A program made the position numbers and the translations under genes. A stretch of DNA of 64,000 bases, taken from a virus. The stretch spans positions 1-64,000 of the IMG/VR virus record IMGVR_UViG_3300023180_000042; one strand, 5' to 3'. Below the pieces are notes generated by a model. It worked only from the letters and a program-made list of their open reading frames with translations. It had not been told where the DNA came from and did not search any database. This document shows, in pieces, positions 53,459 through 61,782 of the stretch (its first letter is position 1; each line of letters opens with the position of its first letter).

Positions 53459-53464
53459 TATAAT
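53436..53464 (+). promoter_or_regulatory. Host-type extended -10 promoter for uvsY
   Basis: TTGATT at 53436-53441, a 17-base spacer ending in TGA, then TATAAT at 53459-53464. The predicted start is about 30 bases before the uvsY ATG. Lies at the end of the gp3-like gene. Confidence 0.65.
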
Positions 53465-53501
53465 ACACTTTGTGTATCTTTTAATACAGTAATGGTATAT
53501 T

Positions 53502-53945
53502 ATGAATTTAGAAAACATTCTTCAGGAGTGGAAGAAAGACTCACATATCGAGTATAACAAACTTGATGTGACTTCGCAAGAGACTCCTAAACTACACGCA
53601 AAATATCTTGAGCTATATAGTAACGCAAAGCTTAAACTCAAAGACGCGGAGTTTAAGCAGAAGGTATTGCTCAAAGACAAGTGGCTATATTACAACGGGA
53701 AGATGCCCGTCGAAACAGTGATTGAGAAAGGTTGGAATCCTGATCCGTTCGATGGTCTAAAAATTCTCAAAGGCGAGATGGATTACTACTACGATAGTGA
53801 TCCTGAGATTATGGCAAGTGAAGCAAAACTCGCTTACATGAAAGAGGTTGTCGATACTCTCAAAGAGATTATGGACAACATTAAGTGGCGTCATTCGACG
53901 ATAAAGAACATGATCGATTGGAAAAAGTTTGAGGCTGGATTTTGA
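53502..53945 (+). CDS. uvsY: Recombination mediator UvsY
   Basis: 147 residues (T4 UvsY is 137). Loads UvsX recombinase on gp32-coated single-stranded DNA. Matches T4 through the N-terminus (ENILQEWKKDSHIEYNKLD), the basic middle (FKQKVLLKDKWLYYNGKM; T4 KKVALKARLDYYSG) and the C-terminus (KNMIDWKKFEAGF; T4 QDMRAFEAG). Followed by uvsW, the standard linkage. Confidence 0.9.
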   Translation: MNLENILQEWKKDSHIEYNKLDVTSQETPKLHAKYLELYSNAKLKLKDAEFKQKVLLKDKWLYYNGKMPVETVIEKGWNPDPFDGLKILKGEMDYYYDSDPEIMASEAKLAYMKEVVDTLKEIMDNIKWRHSTIKNMIDWKKFEAGF

Positions 53946-54082
53946 TTGGATTGCTAGGACTACTGGCTGTGTTTATGTGTCCGATGGTATTTGGTGGCAT
54001 TACGTTTGTTTACTCGCACAGTGCAATACATCAAGAAACCTTAGACCGCTGGAAGCGACAAGAGTACGATGCAAATAATTAA
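53942..54082 (+). CDS. Small membrane protein between uvsY and uvsW
   Basis: 46 residues from a TTG overlapping the uvsY stop (TTGA), with GAGG 7 bases upstream. Residues 2-24 (IGLLGLLAVFMCPMVFGGIT) form one hydrophobic segment, followed by a charged cytoplasmic-type tail (LDRWKRQEYDANN). The end overlaps the uvsW start by 14 bases. Too short for homology by eye; the ribosome site, hydrophobic segment and tight overlap support it. Function unknown. Confidence 0.45.
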   Translation: MIGLLGLLAVFMCPMVFGGITFVYSHSAIHQETLDRWKRQEYDANN

Positions 54083-55550
54083 ACTCAAAATGAAAGACTA
54101 TGCGATGCTTCAGTTGACCGAGTGTGAACCACACATTGTCACTGAACTGTCCGAGCATTTCACGTTTGAGGTACCAGGCGCTAAGTTTATGCCCGCTGTC
54201 AAACGCAGAGTTTGGGACGGCAAGATTCGTATGCTTGATCGAACTACTGGTCAGATAAATGCTGGCTTGTACTGGGCGATTAAGAAGTTTGCGATGGAGC
54301 GCGGCTATGGTATTAAAGTCGAAGAAGGACCATATGGCTATCCATACGCGACCAACAAAGTAAATCATCTCAAAACAATCGAGTGGCTTGACTCGCTCGA
54401 TATGCCTTACAAGCCTCGTGACTATCAGTACGAAGCACTGACACACGCAATCAAATATCGTCGCGCTATTCTGCTGTCGCCCACTGGCTCTGGTAAGTCT
54501 TTTATCATCTACATGTTGATGCGATGGTACTTAGAAAATCGACAGGCGGGCAAAAAGATTCTACTGATTGTGCCTACGACCTCTCTTGTAGAGCAAATGT
54601 ATTCAGACTTCAAAGACTATGGCTTTGACGTTGACAATAATTGTCATCGAATCTACAGCGGCAAAGATAAAGAGACGGACAAAGATATAGTCATCACAAC
54701 ATGGCAATCTATTTACAAACTGCACCCTGTTTGGTTTCACGAGTTTGGTTGCATCTTTGGCGATGAGGTACATGGATTCAAATCAAAATCGCTCTCATCA
54801 ATTATGAACAAAGCTGTAAACGCTGAGTATCGATTCGGCACAACAGGTACACTTGACGGCACACAGGTACACAAATTGGTGCTTGAAGGTCTATTTGGTC
54901 CTGTTCATCGTGTGACTACAACGCACGAACTTCAGCAGAAAGATACGCTGGCTAAACTAAATATAGATATACTATTGCTTCAGTATTCTAAAGAACAGTG
55001 TAAAGAAATGGAGGGCAAGACCTATCAAGAAGAAATTGACTTCATCGTCTCAAACGAAAAGCGAAACAAATTCATTTCAAATCTTGCGGTCGATAGGAAC
55101 GGAAATACGTTGGTTTTATTTAACTTGGTGGATCGTCATGGCAAGGTGTTGCGGGATCTGATTGAAACCAAGCTGAAAGATGGGCAACGATTATTTTACG
55201 TCTCTGGTGAAACCAAAACCAGCGACAGAGAGCAGATTCGGAATATTGTGGAGAAGCAAAAGGATTCTATTATACTCGCTAGTCTGGGTACTTTCTCCAC
55301 TGGCATTAATATCAAAAATATACATAATATTATATTTGCGTCTCCTTCAAAAAGCCAAATCCGTGTCTTACAATCAATCGGAAGAGGACTAAGAAAATCT
55401 GATGATGGTACTGACGCACACTTGTTTGATATTGCAGATGATCTGCATTGGAAGTCACGAAAGAATTTTACATTGTTGCACAGTGCCGAGCGAATTAAAA
55501 TTTATAATAATGAAAAGTTTCCTTACAAAATAACACAAATAGGAATGTGA
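54069..55550 (+). CDS. uvsW: Recombination DNA/RNA helicase UvsW
   Basis: 493 residues (T4 about 500). SF2 helicase that unwinds branched DNA and R-loops, switching replication from origin- to recombination-dependent mode. Walker A SPTGSGKS at 137-144, DEVH box at 232-235, motif III FGTTGTLDG, motif VI SIGRGLRKS. The N-terminal about 110 residues match the small UvsW DNA-binding domain (PGAKFMPAVKRRVWDGKIRM). Confidence 0.95.
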   Translation: MQIIKLKMKDYAMLQLTECEPHIVTELSEHFTFEVPGAKFMPAVKRRVWDGKIRMLDRTTGQINAGLYWAIKKFAMERGYGIKVEEGPYGYPYATNKVNHLKTIEWLDSLDMPYKPRDYQYEALTHAIKYRRAILLSPTGSGKSFIIYMLMRWYLENRQAGKKILLIVPTTSLVEQMYSDFKDYGFDVDNNCHRIYSGKDKETDKDIVITTWQSIYKLHPVWFHEFGCIFGDEVHGFKSKSLSSIMNKAVNAEYRFGTTGTLDGTQVHKLVLEGLFGPVHRVTTTHELQQKDTLAKLNIDILLLQYSKEQCKEMEGKTYQEEIDFIVSNEKRNKFISNLAVDRNGNTLVLFNLVDRHGKVLRDLIETKLKDGQRLFYVSGETKTSDREQIRNIVEKQKDSIILASLGTFSTGINIKNIHNIIFASPSKSQIRVLQSIGRGLRKSDDGTDAHLFDIADDLHWKSRKNFTLLHSAERIKIYNNEKFPYKITQIGM

Positions 55551-55551
55551 C

Positions 55552-56001
55552 ATGGATTATCAAGACAATTTAGCACAGTTCAAATTTAGTAACGGCCAAG
55601 AAGTTGTTTGTGAAGTCATGGAGTGGCCTGAAGATAAAACTCAAGATATCATTGTTCGAAATGCCATGTCAATCATTATGGGCGAAGATCAAGATGGTGA
55701 TAGAGTCTATATGTTTAGACCATGGGCGCATTATCTAGAAGCGCCTGACGAATATATTTTGGTGAACACTCTCCATGTTGTGAGTACAAATCGCCCTAGT
55801 GTTCATCTTGAAGAAGAGTATAAGTATGCTGTTACAGAGATGCACAAACACAGGCGACTCAGAGATGCTGCCGCAAGAAAAGAGCAGAATGAAGCCTTTG
55901 AAAGATTACAAAACGCTATGGTAAAAATGATTGAAAATGACTCTACTGGAATCTTATCAAACGTGCTACCATTTCCTAAACGCGATGACACATTGCATTA
56001 G
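55552..56001 (+). CDS. Conserved phage protein, possible Sm/Lsm-like fold
   Basis: 149 residues, ATG one base after the uvsW stop. The N-terminal half has the strand pattern of a small Sm-like barrel (FKFSNGQEVVCEVMEWPED, DIIVRNAMSIIMGE, RVYMFRPWAHYLE, YILVNTLHVVS); the C-terminal half is a charged helix. Proteins of this type recur in marine T4-likes near uvsW. If truly Sm-like it may bind RNA; this is a guess from pattern. Confidence 0.5.
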   Translation: MDYQDNLAQFKFSNGQEVVCEVMEWPEDKTQDIIVRNAMSIIMGEDQDGDRVYMFRPWAHYLEAPDEYILVNTLHVVSTNRPSVHLEEEYKYAVTEMHKHRRLRDAAARKEQNEAFERLQNAMVKMIENDSTGILSNVLPFPKRDDTLH

Positions 56002-56085
56002 TATATTCTGTCGCCCTGCGCGTGGAGTTAGATTTTAACACGATTTTTTTAATCTGTCAAGCTTTTTTTTAAACTAATTTTAGTT

Positions 56086-56091
56086 TATAAT
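56086..56091 (+). promoter_or_regulatory. Possible host-type promoter for gp55
   Basis: TATAAT in the 122-base gap before gp55, 33 bases ahead of the ATG, with a T-rich upstream tract but no good -35. It could be a middle or early promoter. Nothing else is evident in this gap. Confidence 0.4.
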
Positions 56092-56123
56092 AGTAACAAT
56101 ATGTAAACCGTGAGTAGACATTT

Positions 56124-56702
56124 ATGAAAGAAAACAAACCACATTACGTCAACAACGCTCAGTTTTCTGAGGCTGTTGTCGAGTACGTAAGACACGCCAA
56201 CTCTGAAACCGAGGCTGGTAATCCAAAACCCATCGTGCCAAACTACGTTGCAGAGTGTTTTCTGAAGATCGCAGAAGGCTTGTCTCATAAGGCTAACTTT
56301 GTGCGGTACACGTACCGTGAAGAGATGGTCATGGACGCTGTAGAAAACTGTCTTAAGGCTATCGAGAACTACAATCTTGAAACTGCTACTCGCACAGGCA
56401 AACCCAACGCATTCGCATACTTTACACAGATTGCATGGTACGCATTTTTGCGCCGTATCGAGAAAGAGAAAAAGCAACAGGACGTTAAACTCAAGTTCAT
56501 TGCCGAAGCAGATATCAGTCAATTTATGGAAAACGCTGATGACATTGATATGAGTGACGATACCACATTCTCTTTCATTGAAGAATTACGCTATCGAATT
56601 GACGCTGTAAAAGAAAGCGATCGAATGTTCAAAGAATATGCTACAAAAGAAAAGCGCCGCCGTAAAGCAAAAGTAGACTCAGACTTGACACAGTGGTTAT
56701 AA
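56124..56702 (+). CDS. 55: Late-transcription sigma factor gp55
   Basis: 192 residues (T4 gp55 is 185). Directs host RNA polymerase to TATAAATA promoters together with gp33 and the gp45 clamp. Conserved blocks: YVNNAQFSEAVVEYV, IAEGLSHKANFVRYTYREEM, NAFAYFTQIAWYAFLRRIEK (T4 [20 protein letters not shown]), the region 2-like core. Its presence explains the many late octamers in the window. Confidence 0.93.
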   Translation: MKENKPHYVNNAQFSEAVVEYVRHANSETEAGNPKPIVPNYVAECFLKIAEGLSHKANFVRYTYREEMVMDAVENCLKAIENYNLETATRTGKPNAFAYFTQIAWYAFLRRIEKEKKQQDVKLKFIAEADISQFMENADDIDMSDDTTFSFIEELRYRIDAVKESDRMFKEYATKEKRRRKAKVDSDLTQWL

Positions 56703-56837
56703 ATGGAGTATACTTGTATGTGGAAGTATGAGTGTAAGTCAGGCACGTACGCAGAGACGAGTCTACTTGCTTTGTTATGGACTATCTTTACTCACCGTTT
56801 GCATCATCTGATCGAGGACGGTAAGTTTACGGACTAA
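56703..56837 (+). CDS. Small protein between gp55 and gp47
   Basis: 44 residues, ATG directly after the gp55 stop and stop one base before gp47. Sequence begins MEYTCMWKYECKSG, has a short hydrophobic segment (SLLALLWTIFTH) and ends LIEDGKFTD. The exact fit between two conserved genes supports coding. Family not recognised. Confidence 0.5.
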   Translation: MEYTCMWKYECKSGTYAETSLLALLWTIFTHRLHHLIEDGKFTD

Positions 56838-56838
56838 T

Positions 56839-57912
56839 ATGAAAATAGCATTGCTAAACGATACGCATTGTGGCATCCGCAATTCATCGGATATCATGAT
56901 GAAGTATCAAGAGAAATTCTATTCTGAAGTATTCTTTCCTTATCTGTTAGAGAACAACATCACCAAGATTCTACACCTTGGTGACTACTACGATAATCGA
57001 AAGTTTATCAACTTCAAAGCCCTTGAACACAATCGTAAAATCTTCCTTGAGAAGTTGCGTGAACACAAGATACACATGGACATCATTCCTGGTAACCATG
57101 ACGTATTCTACAAGAACACGAACGATCTGAGTTCACTGAAAGAACTGCTCGGTCACTACATGGCTGAAGTTCGTATCATCGAGAAGCCAACTGTGGTTGA
57201 GTATGATGGCACACCGGTTGCACTCGTGCCATGGATCAATGATGAGAACGAAGCAGAGACCGAAAAGTTTCTGAAGACGTGCAAAGCGTCTATCGTCGGC
57301 GCTCACCTAGAGTTAGAAGGCTTTGAGATGCAAGCAGGCATTCCATGTACGCATGGCATGAGTGCAGATGATTTCAAAAGATTTGACACAGTACTCACTG
57401 GTCACTTCCATACGAAATCAAATCACGGCAACATTCACTATCTTGGCTCACAGATGGAGTTCTTCTGGTCAGATGCACATGATCCAAAGTACTTTCACAT
57501 CTTCGATACCAAGACACGTGAACTGACACCTGTACAAAACACCGTCACACTGTTTCATCGGCTGTACTACGATGATACCGTAGAGAAGGCTGAGTATAAG
57601 TATCGTACAGGCAAACTGCCCGACATCACTGACAAGTTCGTCAAGGTTGTTGTGGCTAACAAATCTAATCCAAAACTATTTGAACACTGGCTTGATCGTA
57701 TTCAGTCCAAGCGTATTCATGAACTGAAGATCGCAGAGAACTTCGAAGAGTTCGTTGGTTCGTCGGTCGAAGATGATCGAGTATCTGTAGAGTCAACTGA
57801 ACAATTGTTAAGCAGTTATATTGACGCTGTTGAAACACCTCTTGATAAAGGACATATTAAAAAACTTGTCCATGAATTAATGATAGAGGCTCAGACAGCA
57901 GATATAGTATAG
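56839..57912 (+). CDS. 47: Recombination nuclease subunit gp47 (SbcD/Mre11-like)
   Basis: 357 residues (T4 gp47 is 339). Mn-dependent nuclease acting with gp46 in end resection and host-DNA breakdown. Calcineurin-type phosphoesterase motifs: LLNDTHCGIRN (DxH), HLGDYYDNR (GD), IIPGNHDVF (GNHD), VGAHLELEG and LTGHFHTK (GHxH). Directly downstream of the 44-aa gene. Confidence 0.95.
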   Translation: MKIALLNDTHCGIRNSSDIMMKYQEKFYSEVFFPYLLENNITKILHLGDYYDNRKFINFKALEHNRKIFLEKLREHKIHMDIIPGNHDVFYKNTNDLSSLKELLGHYMAEVRIIEKPTVVEYDGTPVALVPWINDENEAETEKFLKTCKASIVGAHLELEGFEMQAGIPCTHGMSADDFKRFDTVLTGHFHTKSNHGNIHYLGSQMEFFWSDAHDPKYFHIFDTKTRELTPVQNTVTLFHRLYYDDTVEKAEYKYRTGKLPDITDKFVKVVVANKSNPKLFEHWLDRIQSKRIHELKIAENFEEFVGSSVEDDRVSVESTEQLLSSYIDAVETPLDKGHIKKLVHELMIEAQTADIV

Positions 57913-57930
57913 AAACGCACCTGCCGTATT

Positions 57931-57944
57931 ACCAGAGGTCTGGT
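57931..57944. repeat. Inverted repeat in gp47-gp46 gap
   Basis: ACCAGAGGTCTGGT, a perfect 14-base palindrome ending 6 bases before the -35 of the gp46 promoter. Could be an operator or a small RNA hairpin. Confidence 0.4.
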
Positions 57945-57949
57945 GATGC

Positions 57950-57978
57950 TTGACACACTACTTTCGGTATGATATAGT
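57950..57978 (+). promoter_or_regulatory. Host-type promoter for gp46, near-leaderless
   Basis: Perfect TTGACA at 57950-57955, a 17-base spacer, then TATAGT at 57973-57978. The expected start, about 7 bases on, falls at the gp46 ATG (57985), and no Shine-Dalgarno sequence is seen. Confidence 0.75.
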
Positions 57979-57984
57979 ACACAT

Positions 57985-59691
57985 ATGATTAAATTTACAA
58001 ATTTGCGTTACCGTAACTTTTTGTCTACGGGCGATCAATTCACTGAAATTTCCTTAGATCGTGCTAGGTCTACTCTAGTCGTTGGACAAAACGGCGCTGG
58101 CAAATCGACAATGCTGGATGCGTTGTCGTTTGCCCTTTTTGGCAAAGCACATCGAAGCATCAACAAGGGTCAGTTAGTCAACTCAATCAACGGCAAAGCC
58201 ATGCTAGTCGAAGTCGAGTTCTCAATTGGTCCATCAAACTATAAGATTGTGCGTGGCGTCAAGCCCAACAAGTTTGAAATCTGGAAAGATAATGTACTGA
58301 TCAACCAAGACAGTCACAGTAAAGAGTACCAGAAAGTTCTTGAGCAGAACATTTTGAAATTGAATCACAAATCGTTTCACCAGATTGTGGTGCTTGGTAG
58401 TTCATCGTTCATTCCGTTCATGCAACTACCGGCACAGCATCGCCGTGAGGTGATTGAAGACTTGCTCGACATTAACGTGTTCTCTAAGATGAACACCATT
58501 TTGAAAGAACGCATTTCGATTCTGCGCGAGCGCGAGCGAGCCAACAAAGTTGCGTTAGAACTGATCGAAGAAAAGATCAAGACACAGCGCGACTACGTGG
58601 CTAAACTAGAAAAACTTAGCCGTGAGCAGAAGACCGAACGCCTAAAAGAAATTGCTGTACTGCAAGAGTCAATCACAACTCTTGGTCTTGGTCGTGTCTC
58701 TGTGTCTCAAGATCAGATGAAGAATCTGAAGAGTCAGATGGATGAGCTAAATAGTAAGATTCGTGAGGTCGAGAAATTCGACACACAATTTTCTACGAAG
58801 CAAAAAGCACTGAACAAAGAGATTAAGTTTTATGAAAGTAACTCCACTTGTCCCACCTGTGACCAAAGTATCGAGCCAGAGGTTAAGCAAGCAAAGACTG
58901 AAACAGCGGCTAGAAAGTGGGACGAATTCGAAGAAGCAAGACACCAAGCCTCAGCCCAAATCAAATCACTCTCGGATCGACATCGAAGTGTAGAAGAAAA
59001 CATTGCGAAGATTCAAGAGCAGTTGAATCGCGAGTTTGAAATCAACACACAGATCACTCAGGCTCAAAATAGAATCGAGCAGTTACAACGAGAGGTCGAT
59101 AAGGTTGAGACTGAGACTGACTCTGTAGAAGATTCGCTTTCGCAGTTAGAAATTTACACCAAAGAAGAGCAAGCCCTAACTAAAGACAGACGCCAACTGT
59201 CCGAAGAGGGTGCGTACAATACTGTCATCACAGAACTGTTAAAAGATACTGGCATCAAGACTAAGATCATCAAACAGTATTTGCCCGTGATCAATAATCT
59301 GGTCAACAAGTATCTGCAAGTTCTGGACTTCTATGTGTCGTTTCATCTGGACGATACGTTTAAAGAGTCTATTCGTTCTCGTTACAGAGACGAATTTTCG
59401 TACGACTCATTCAGCGAAGGAGAGAAACAGCGAATCGATTTAGCCTTGCTGTTCACTTGGCGTATGGTCGCAAAGATGAAGAATAGTGTCGCAACCAATC
59501 TTCTCATTCTTGACGAAACTTTCGATAGCAGTTTGGACGCTGACGGCGTAGACAACCTGTCGAAGATTCTTGAGACGCTTGACGAAGATACGTGCGTATT
59601 TGTTATTTCACACAAAGGAGAAATGCTTGACGGTAAATTTGATGAGAAAATTGAGTTCGTTAAATCAAAGAACTTCAGCAAAGTCGCTTGA
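57985..59691 (+). CDS. 46: Recombination ATPase subunit gp46 (SbcC/Rad50-like)
   Basis: 568 residues (T4 gp46 is 560). SMC-like ATPase partner of gp47. Walker A GQNGAGKST at 34-42, coiled coils on both sides of a zinc-hook CPTC at 289-292, ABC signature FSEGEKQR near 476-483, and Walker B LLILDE at about 506-511 followed by the D-loop region SSLDADG. Host-type promoter directly upstream. Confidence 0.96.
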   Translation: MIKFTNLRYRNFLSTGDQFTEISLDRARSTLVVGQNGAGKSTMLDALSFALFGKAHRSINKGQLVNSINGKAMLVEVEFSIGPSNYKIVRGVKPNKFEIWKDNVLINQDSHSKEYQKVLEQNILKLNHKSFHQIVVLGSSSFIPFMQLPAQHRREVIEDLLDINVFSKMNTILKERISILRERERANKVALELIEEKIKTQRDYVAKLEKLSREQKTERLKEIAVLQESITTLGLGRVSVSQDQMKNLKSQMDELNSKIREVEKFDTQFSTKQKALNKEIKFYESNSTCPTCDQSIEPEVKQAKTETAARKWDEFEEARHQASAQIKSLSDRHRSVEENIAKIQEQLNREFEINTQITQAQNRIEQLQREVDKVETETDSVEDSLSQLEIYTKEEQALTKDRRQLSEEGAYNTVITELLKDTGIKTKIIKQYLPVINNLVNKYLQVLDFYVSFHLDDTFKESIRSRYRDEFSYDSFSEGEKQRIDLALLFTWRMVAKMKNSVATNLLILDETFDSSLDADGVDNLSKILETLDEDTCVFVISHKGEMLDGKFDEKIEFVKSKNFSKVA

Positions 59692-59716
59692 CCTCAAGCG
59701 CAGAAAAGTGTATAAT
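59688..59716 (+). promoter_or_regulatory. Host-type promoter for gp45
   Basis: TTGACC at 59688-59693, 17-base spacer, TATAAT at 59711-59716. The predicted leader is about 30 bases and includes GAGG before the gp45 ATG. Confidence 0.75.
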
Positions 59717-59753
59717 TTATTGAAATTAACGTGCATAAAAGTGCGAGGATATT

Positions 59754-60428
59754 ATGGAACTAACTGAAAAGACGTTGACTGTTCTGAAGAACTATGCAAC
59801 GATTAACCCTAACGTTGTGATCAACAATGGCAACGTAATCAAAACAATCTCTGAGGCTAAGAATGTTCTTAGCAGTGCTGAGGTTGACGTTGAGTTTCCC
59901 AAGCAGGTCGGCATCTATGACCTGAGCGAGTTTCTCAGCGTCTTGTCTTTGGTTGATTCGCCACGTCTTACATTTGAAGACAACAACTTTTTGATCAGTG
60001 ACGGTAGTGGTCGCACTCGTATCAAGTACTTTTACTCTGATATAGATATGCTTACTGTCCCGAGCAAAGACATCATCATGCCTGAGTGTGAGGTATCTTT
60101 CTCTCTGGATCGTGAGACGTTGACCCGAGTGAAGCGAGCGGCTTCTGTTCTTGGTCACACTGAAATGTCTTTGTCTGTTGTGAATGATGTATTGCAGTTG
60201 TCTGTAATCGATCAGAACGACAAGACTTCGAACGTATTCTCTATCGACGTTGATGGTGAGTACAAAGACGCAAATTTCAACTTCGTATTCAACATTGCGA
60301 ACTTGAAGATGGTTGATGATGATTATCGAGTTGATATCTCATCTAAATTGATTTCTCATTTTGTCAATGAGATTAGCGGTATCCAATACTGGGTAGCACT
60401 TGAAAAAACTAGCACTTACGGAGAATAA
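59754..60428 (+). CDS. 45: Sliding clamp gp45
   Basis: 224 residues (T4 gp45 is 228). Trimeric DNA-polymerase processivity clamp that is also the mobile activator of late transcription with gp55. Pattern: LTEKTLTVLKNYATINPNVV, DVEFPKQVGIYDLSEFLSVL, FSLDRETLTRVKRAASVL and SHFVNEISGIQYWVALE. Own host-type promoter; follows gp46 as in T4. Confidence 0.94.
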   Translation: MELTEKTLTVLKNYATINPNVVINNGNVIKTISEAKNVLSSAEVDVEFPKQVGIYDLSEFLSVLSLVDSPRLTFEDNNFLISDGSGRTRIKYFYSDIDMLTVPSKDIIMPECEVSFSLDRETLTRVKRAASVLGHTEMSLSVVNDVLQLSVIDQNDKTSNVFSIDVDGEYKDANFNFVFNIANLKMVDDDYRVDISSKLISHFVNEISGIQYWVALEKTSTYGE

Positions 60429-60432
60429 TGCT

Positions 60433-60639
60433 ATGGCTAAGAATGAAACGAACGAAAGCGTCGAGCAACTGATGGAACTCGCTAATCGCGTGACCCGCAG
60501 TACTGTCGCTGTAATTGATACCGTGACCGGACGTGGTGGCTTTCGCGGTGAAGAACTCTCGACTATCGGCCAGTTGCGAGATCAATCTATTCAGTTGATT
60601 CAACTTGTTGAACAAATGCAAGGTGAATCTGGCGAATAA
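60433..60639 (+). CDS. Small helical protein between gp45 and gp44
   Basis: 68 residues from the ATG with GGAG 9 bases upstream. Predicted helical ends (VEQLMELANRVTRSTVAVI, LRDQSIQLIQLVEQMQ) flank a Gly-rich middle (TGRGGFRGEEL). T4 has rpbA at this position, but no similarity is apparent. Function unknown; likely a replication-cluster accessory. Confidence 0.6.
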   Translation: MAKNETNESVEQLMELANRVTRSTVAVIDTVTGRGGFRGEELSTIGQLRDQSIQLIQLVEQMQGESGE

Positions 60640-60642
60640 TTC

Positions 60643-60651
60643 TGATATAAT
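60643..60651 (+). promoter_or_regulatory. Extended -10 promoter, near-leaderless
   Basis: TGATATAAT, an extended -10 (TGnTATAAT) with a poor -35. The expected start falls at the ATG of the 53-aa gene at 60658. Confidence 0.55.
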
Positions 60652-60657
60652 ACTCCT

Positions 60658-60819
60658 ATGAACAAACTCTGGACTATCTGGAAGTACGCTATCGGTAGCT
60701 TCAGTGATGACAAGACCGCAGACTATGACAATCATGTCGCGGTTATTCGAACGTTTGTTGTCGTAATCAATGTTGGCTGTGCTTGCATGATTATGGCAAA
60801 CATCGTTCACAAATGGTAA
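60658..60819 (+). CDS. Small membrane protein before gp44
   Basis: 53 residues. N-terminal amphipathic part (NKLWTIWKYAIGSFSDDKTA, DYDN) and one C-terminal membrane segment (FVVVINVGCACMIMANIV) ending HKW. This layout resembles short conserved proteins in marine T4-like replication clusters, which I recall only in outline. No Shine-Dalgarno; the promoter at 60643-60651 would give a leaderless mRNA. Confidence 0.6.
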   Translation: MNKLWTIWKYAIGSFSDDKTADYDNHVAVIRTFVVVINVGCACMIMANIVHKW

Positions 60820-60843
60820 TTTTATTATGATGCGGAGTAATTT

Positions 60844-61782
60844 ATGTCTAAAGATTTTCTCTGGGTTGAGAAGTATCGTCCTCGCAAGGTAGAAGACACA
60901 ATTCTACCAAAAAAACTGAAAGAAGTTTTTACAAAGATCGTGCAGTCTGGTGAATTGCCTAACATGCTTTTTACCGGCACTGCTGGTCTTGGTAAAACTA
61001 CCGTAGCACGAGCAATCTGTGATGAACTTGGCTATGACTACATTGTCATCAATGGTTCTGAAGAAGGTAACATCGATACGCTACGTGGCAAAATCAAGCG
61101 TTTTGCATCCTCTGTCTCTCTAGGTGGCGATGTCAAGGTCGTCATCCTAGACGAGGCTGATTATCTAAATCCTCAATCGACACAGCCAGCTCTTCGTGGC
61201 TTCATTGAAGAGTTTTCTGATAACTGTCGATTCATTCTGACTTGTAACTTCAAGAATCGAATCATCGAGCCGCTTCACTCTCGGTGTGGTGTATATGAAT
61301 TCAATACGACCAAGAAAGAGATGCAGACTCTCTGTGCCGATTTCTTTGTGCGATTGATCCACATTCTTGAATCTGAGCAAGTCGCATTCAACAAAGACCT
61401 GCTTGCACAACTGATCATGAAGTACGCCCCAGACTGGCGGCGTGTAATCAATGAGTGTCAGCGGTACTCGATTGGCGGTCAATTGGAAACTACAGTTCTC
61501 AATAATGATGCAAGTGGTAACTACGATTCTCTTTTCAAGTCGCTCAAAGACAAAGACTTTAAAAAGATGCGCAGTTGGGTCGCTCAGAACGTAGACGTTG
61601 ATGTGTCTGCAATCTTTCGTCAAATCTATGACAACATGTACGAGAAAGTGGACGCATCTTCGATTCCGCAACTGGTGTTGATTCTTGCTGACTACCAGTA
61701 CAAGAATGCCTTCGTTGCTGATCATGAGTTGAACATCGTCGCATGTATGACTGAGATCATGGCAAACGTGGAGTTTAAATAA
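60844..61782 (+). CDS. 44: Clamp loader large subunit gp44
   Basis: 312 residues (T4 gp44 is 319). AAA+ ATPase that with gp62 loads gp45. N-terminal FLWVEKYRPRKVEDTILP, Walker A GTAGLGKTT at 45-53, Walker B VILDEAD at 100-106, arginine-finger SRC at 146-148. GGAG ribosome site; stop overlaps the gp62 ATG by one base. Confidence 0.96.
   Translation: MSKDFLWVEKYRPRKVEDTILPKKLKEVFTKIVQSGELPNMLFTGTAGLGKTTVARAICDELGYDYIVINGSEEGNIDTLRGKIKRFASSVSLGGDVKVVILDEADYLNPQSTQPALRGFIEEFSDNCRFILTCNFKNRIIEPLHSRCGVYEFNTTKKEMQTLCADFFVRLIHILESEQVAFNKDLLAQLIMKYAPDWRRVINECQRYSIGGQLETTVLNNDASGNYDSLFKSLKDKDFKKMRSWVAQNVDVDVSAIFRQIYDNMYEKVDASSIPQLVLILADYQYKNAFVADHELNIVACMTEIMANVEFK

Noticed and set aside
54000-54446. 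148-residue minus-strand open frame over the start of uvsW
   Set aside because: Antisense to clearly conserved UvsW sequence, with no supporting signals.
56698-56705. TATAAATG at the gp55/44-aa junction, one base from the late octamer
   Set aside because: It includes the start codon of the 44-aa gene, leaving no room for a leader; a late promoter for this early region is not expected.
61165-61725. 186-residue minus-strand open frame inside gp44
   Set aside because: gp44 is unambiguous with all AAA+ motifs; the reverse frame shows no domain or ribosome site.
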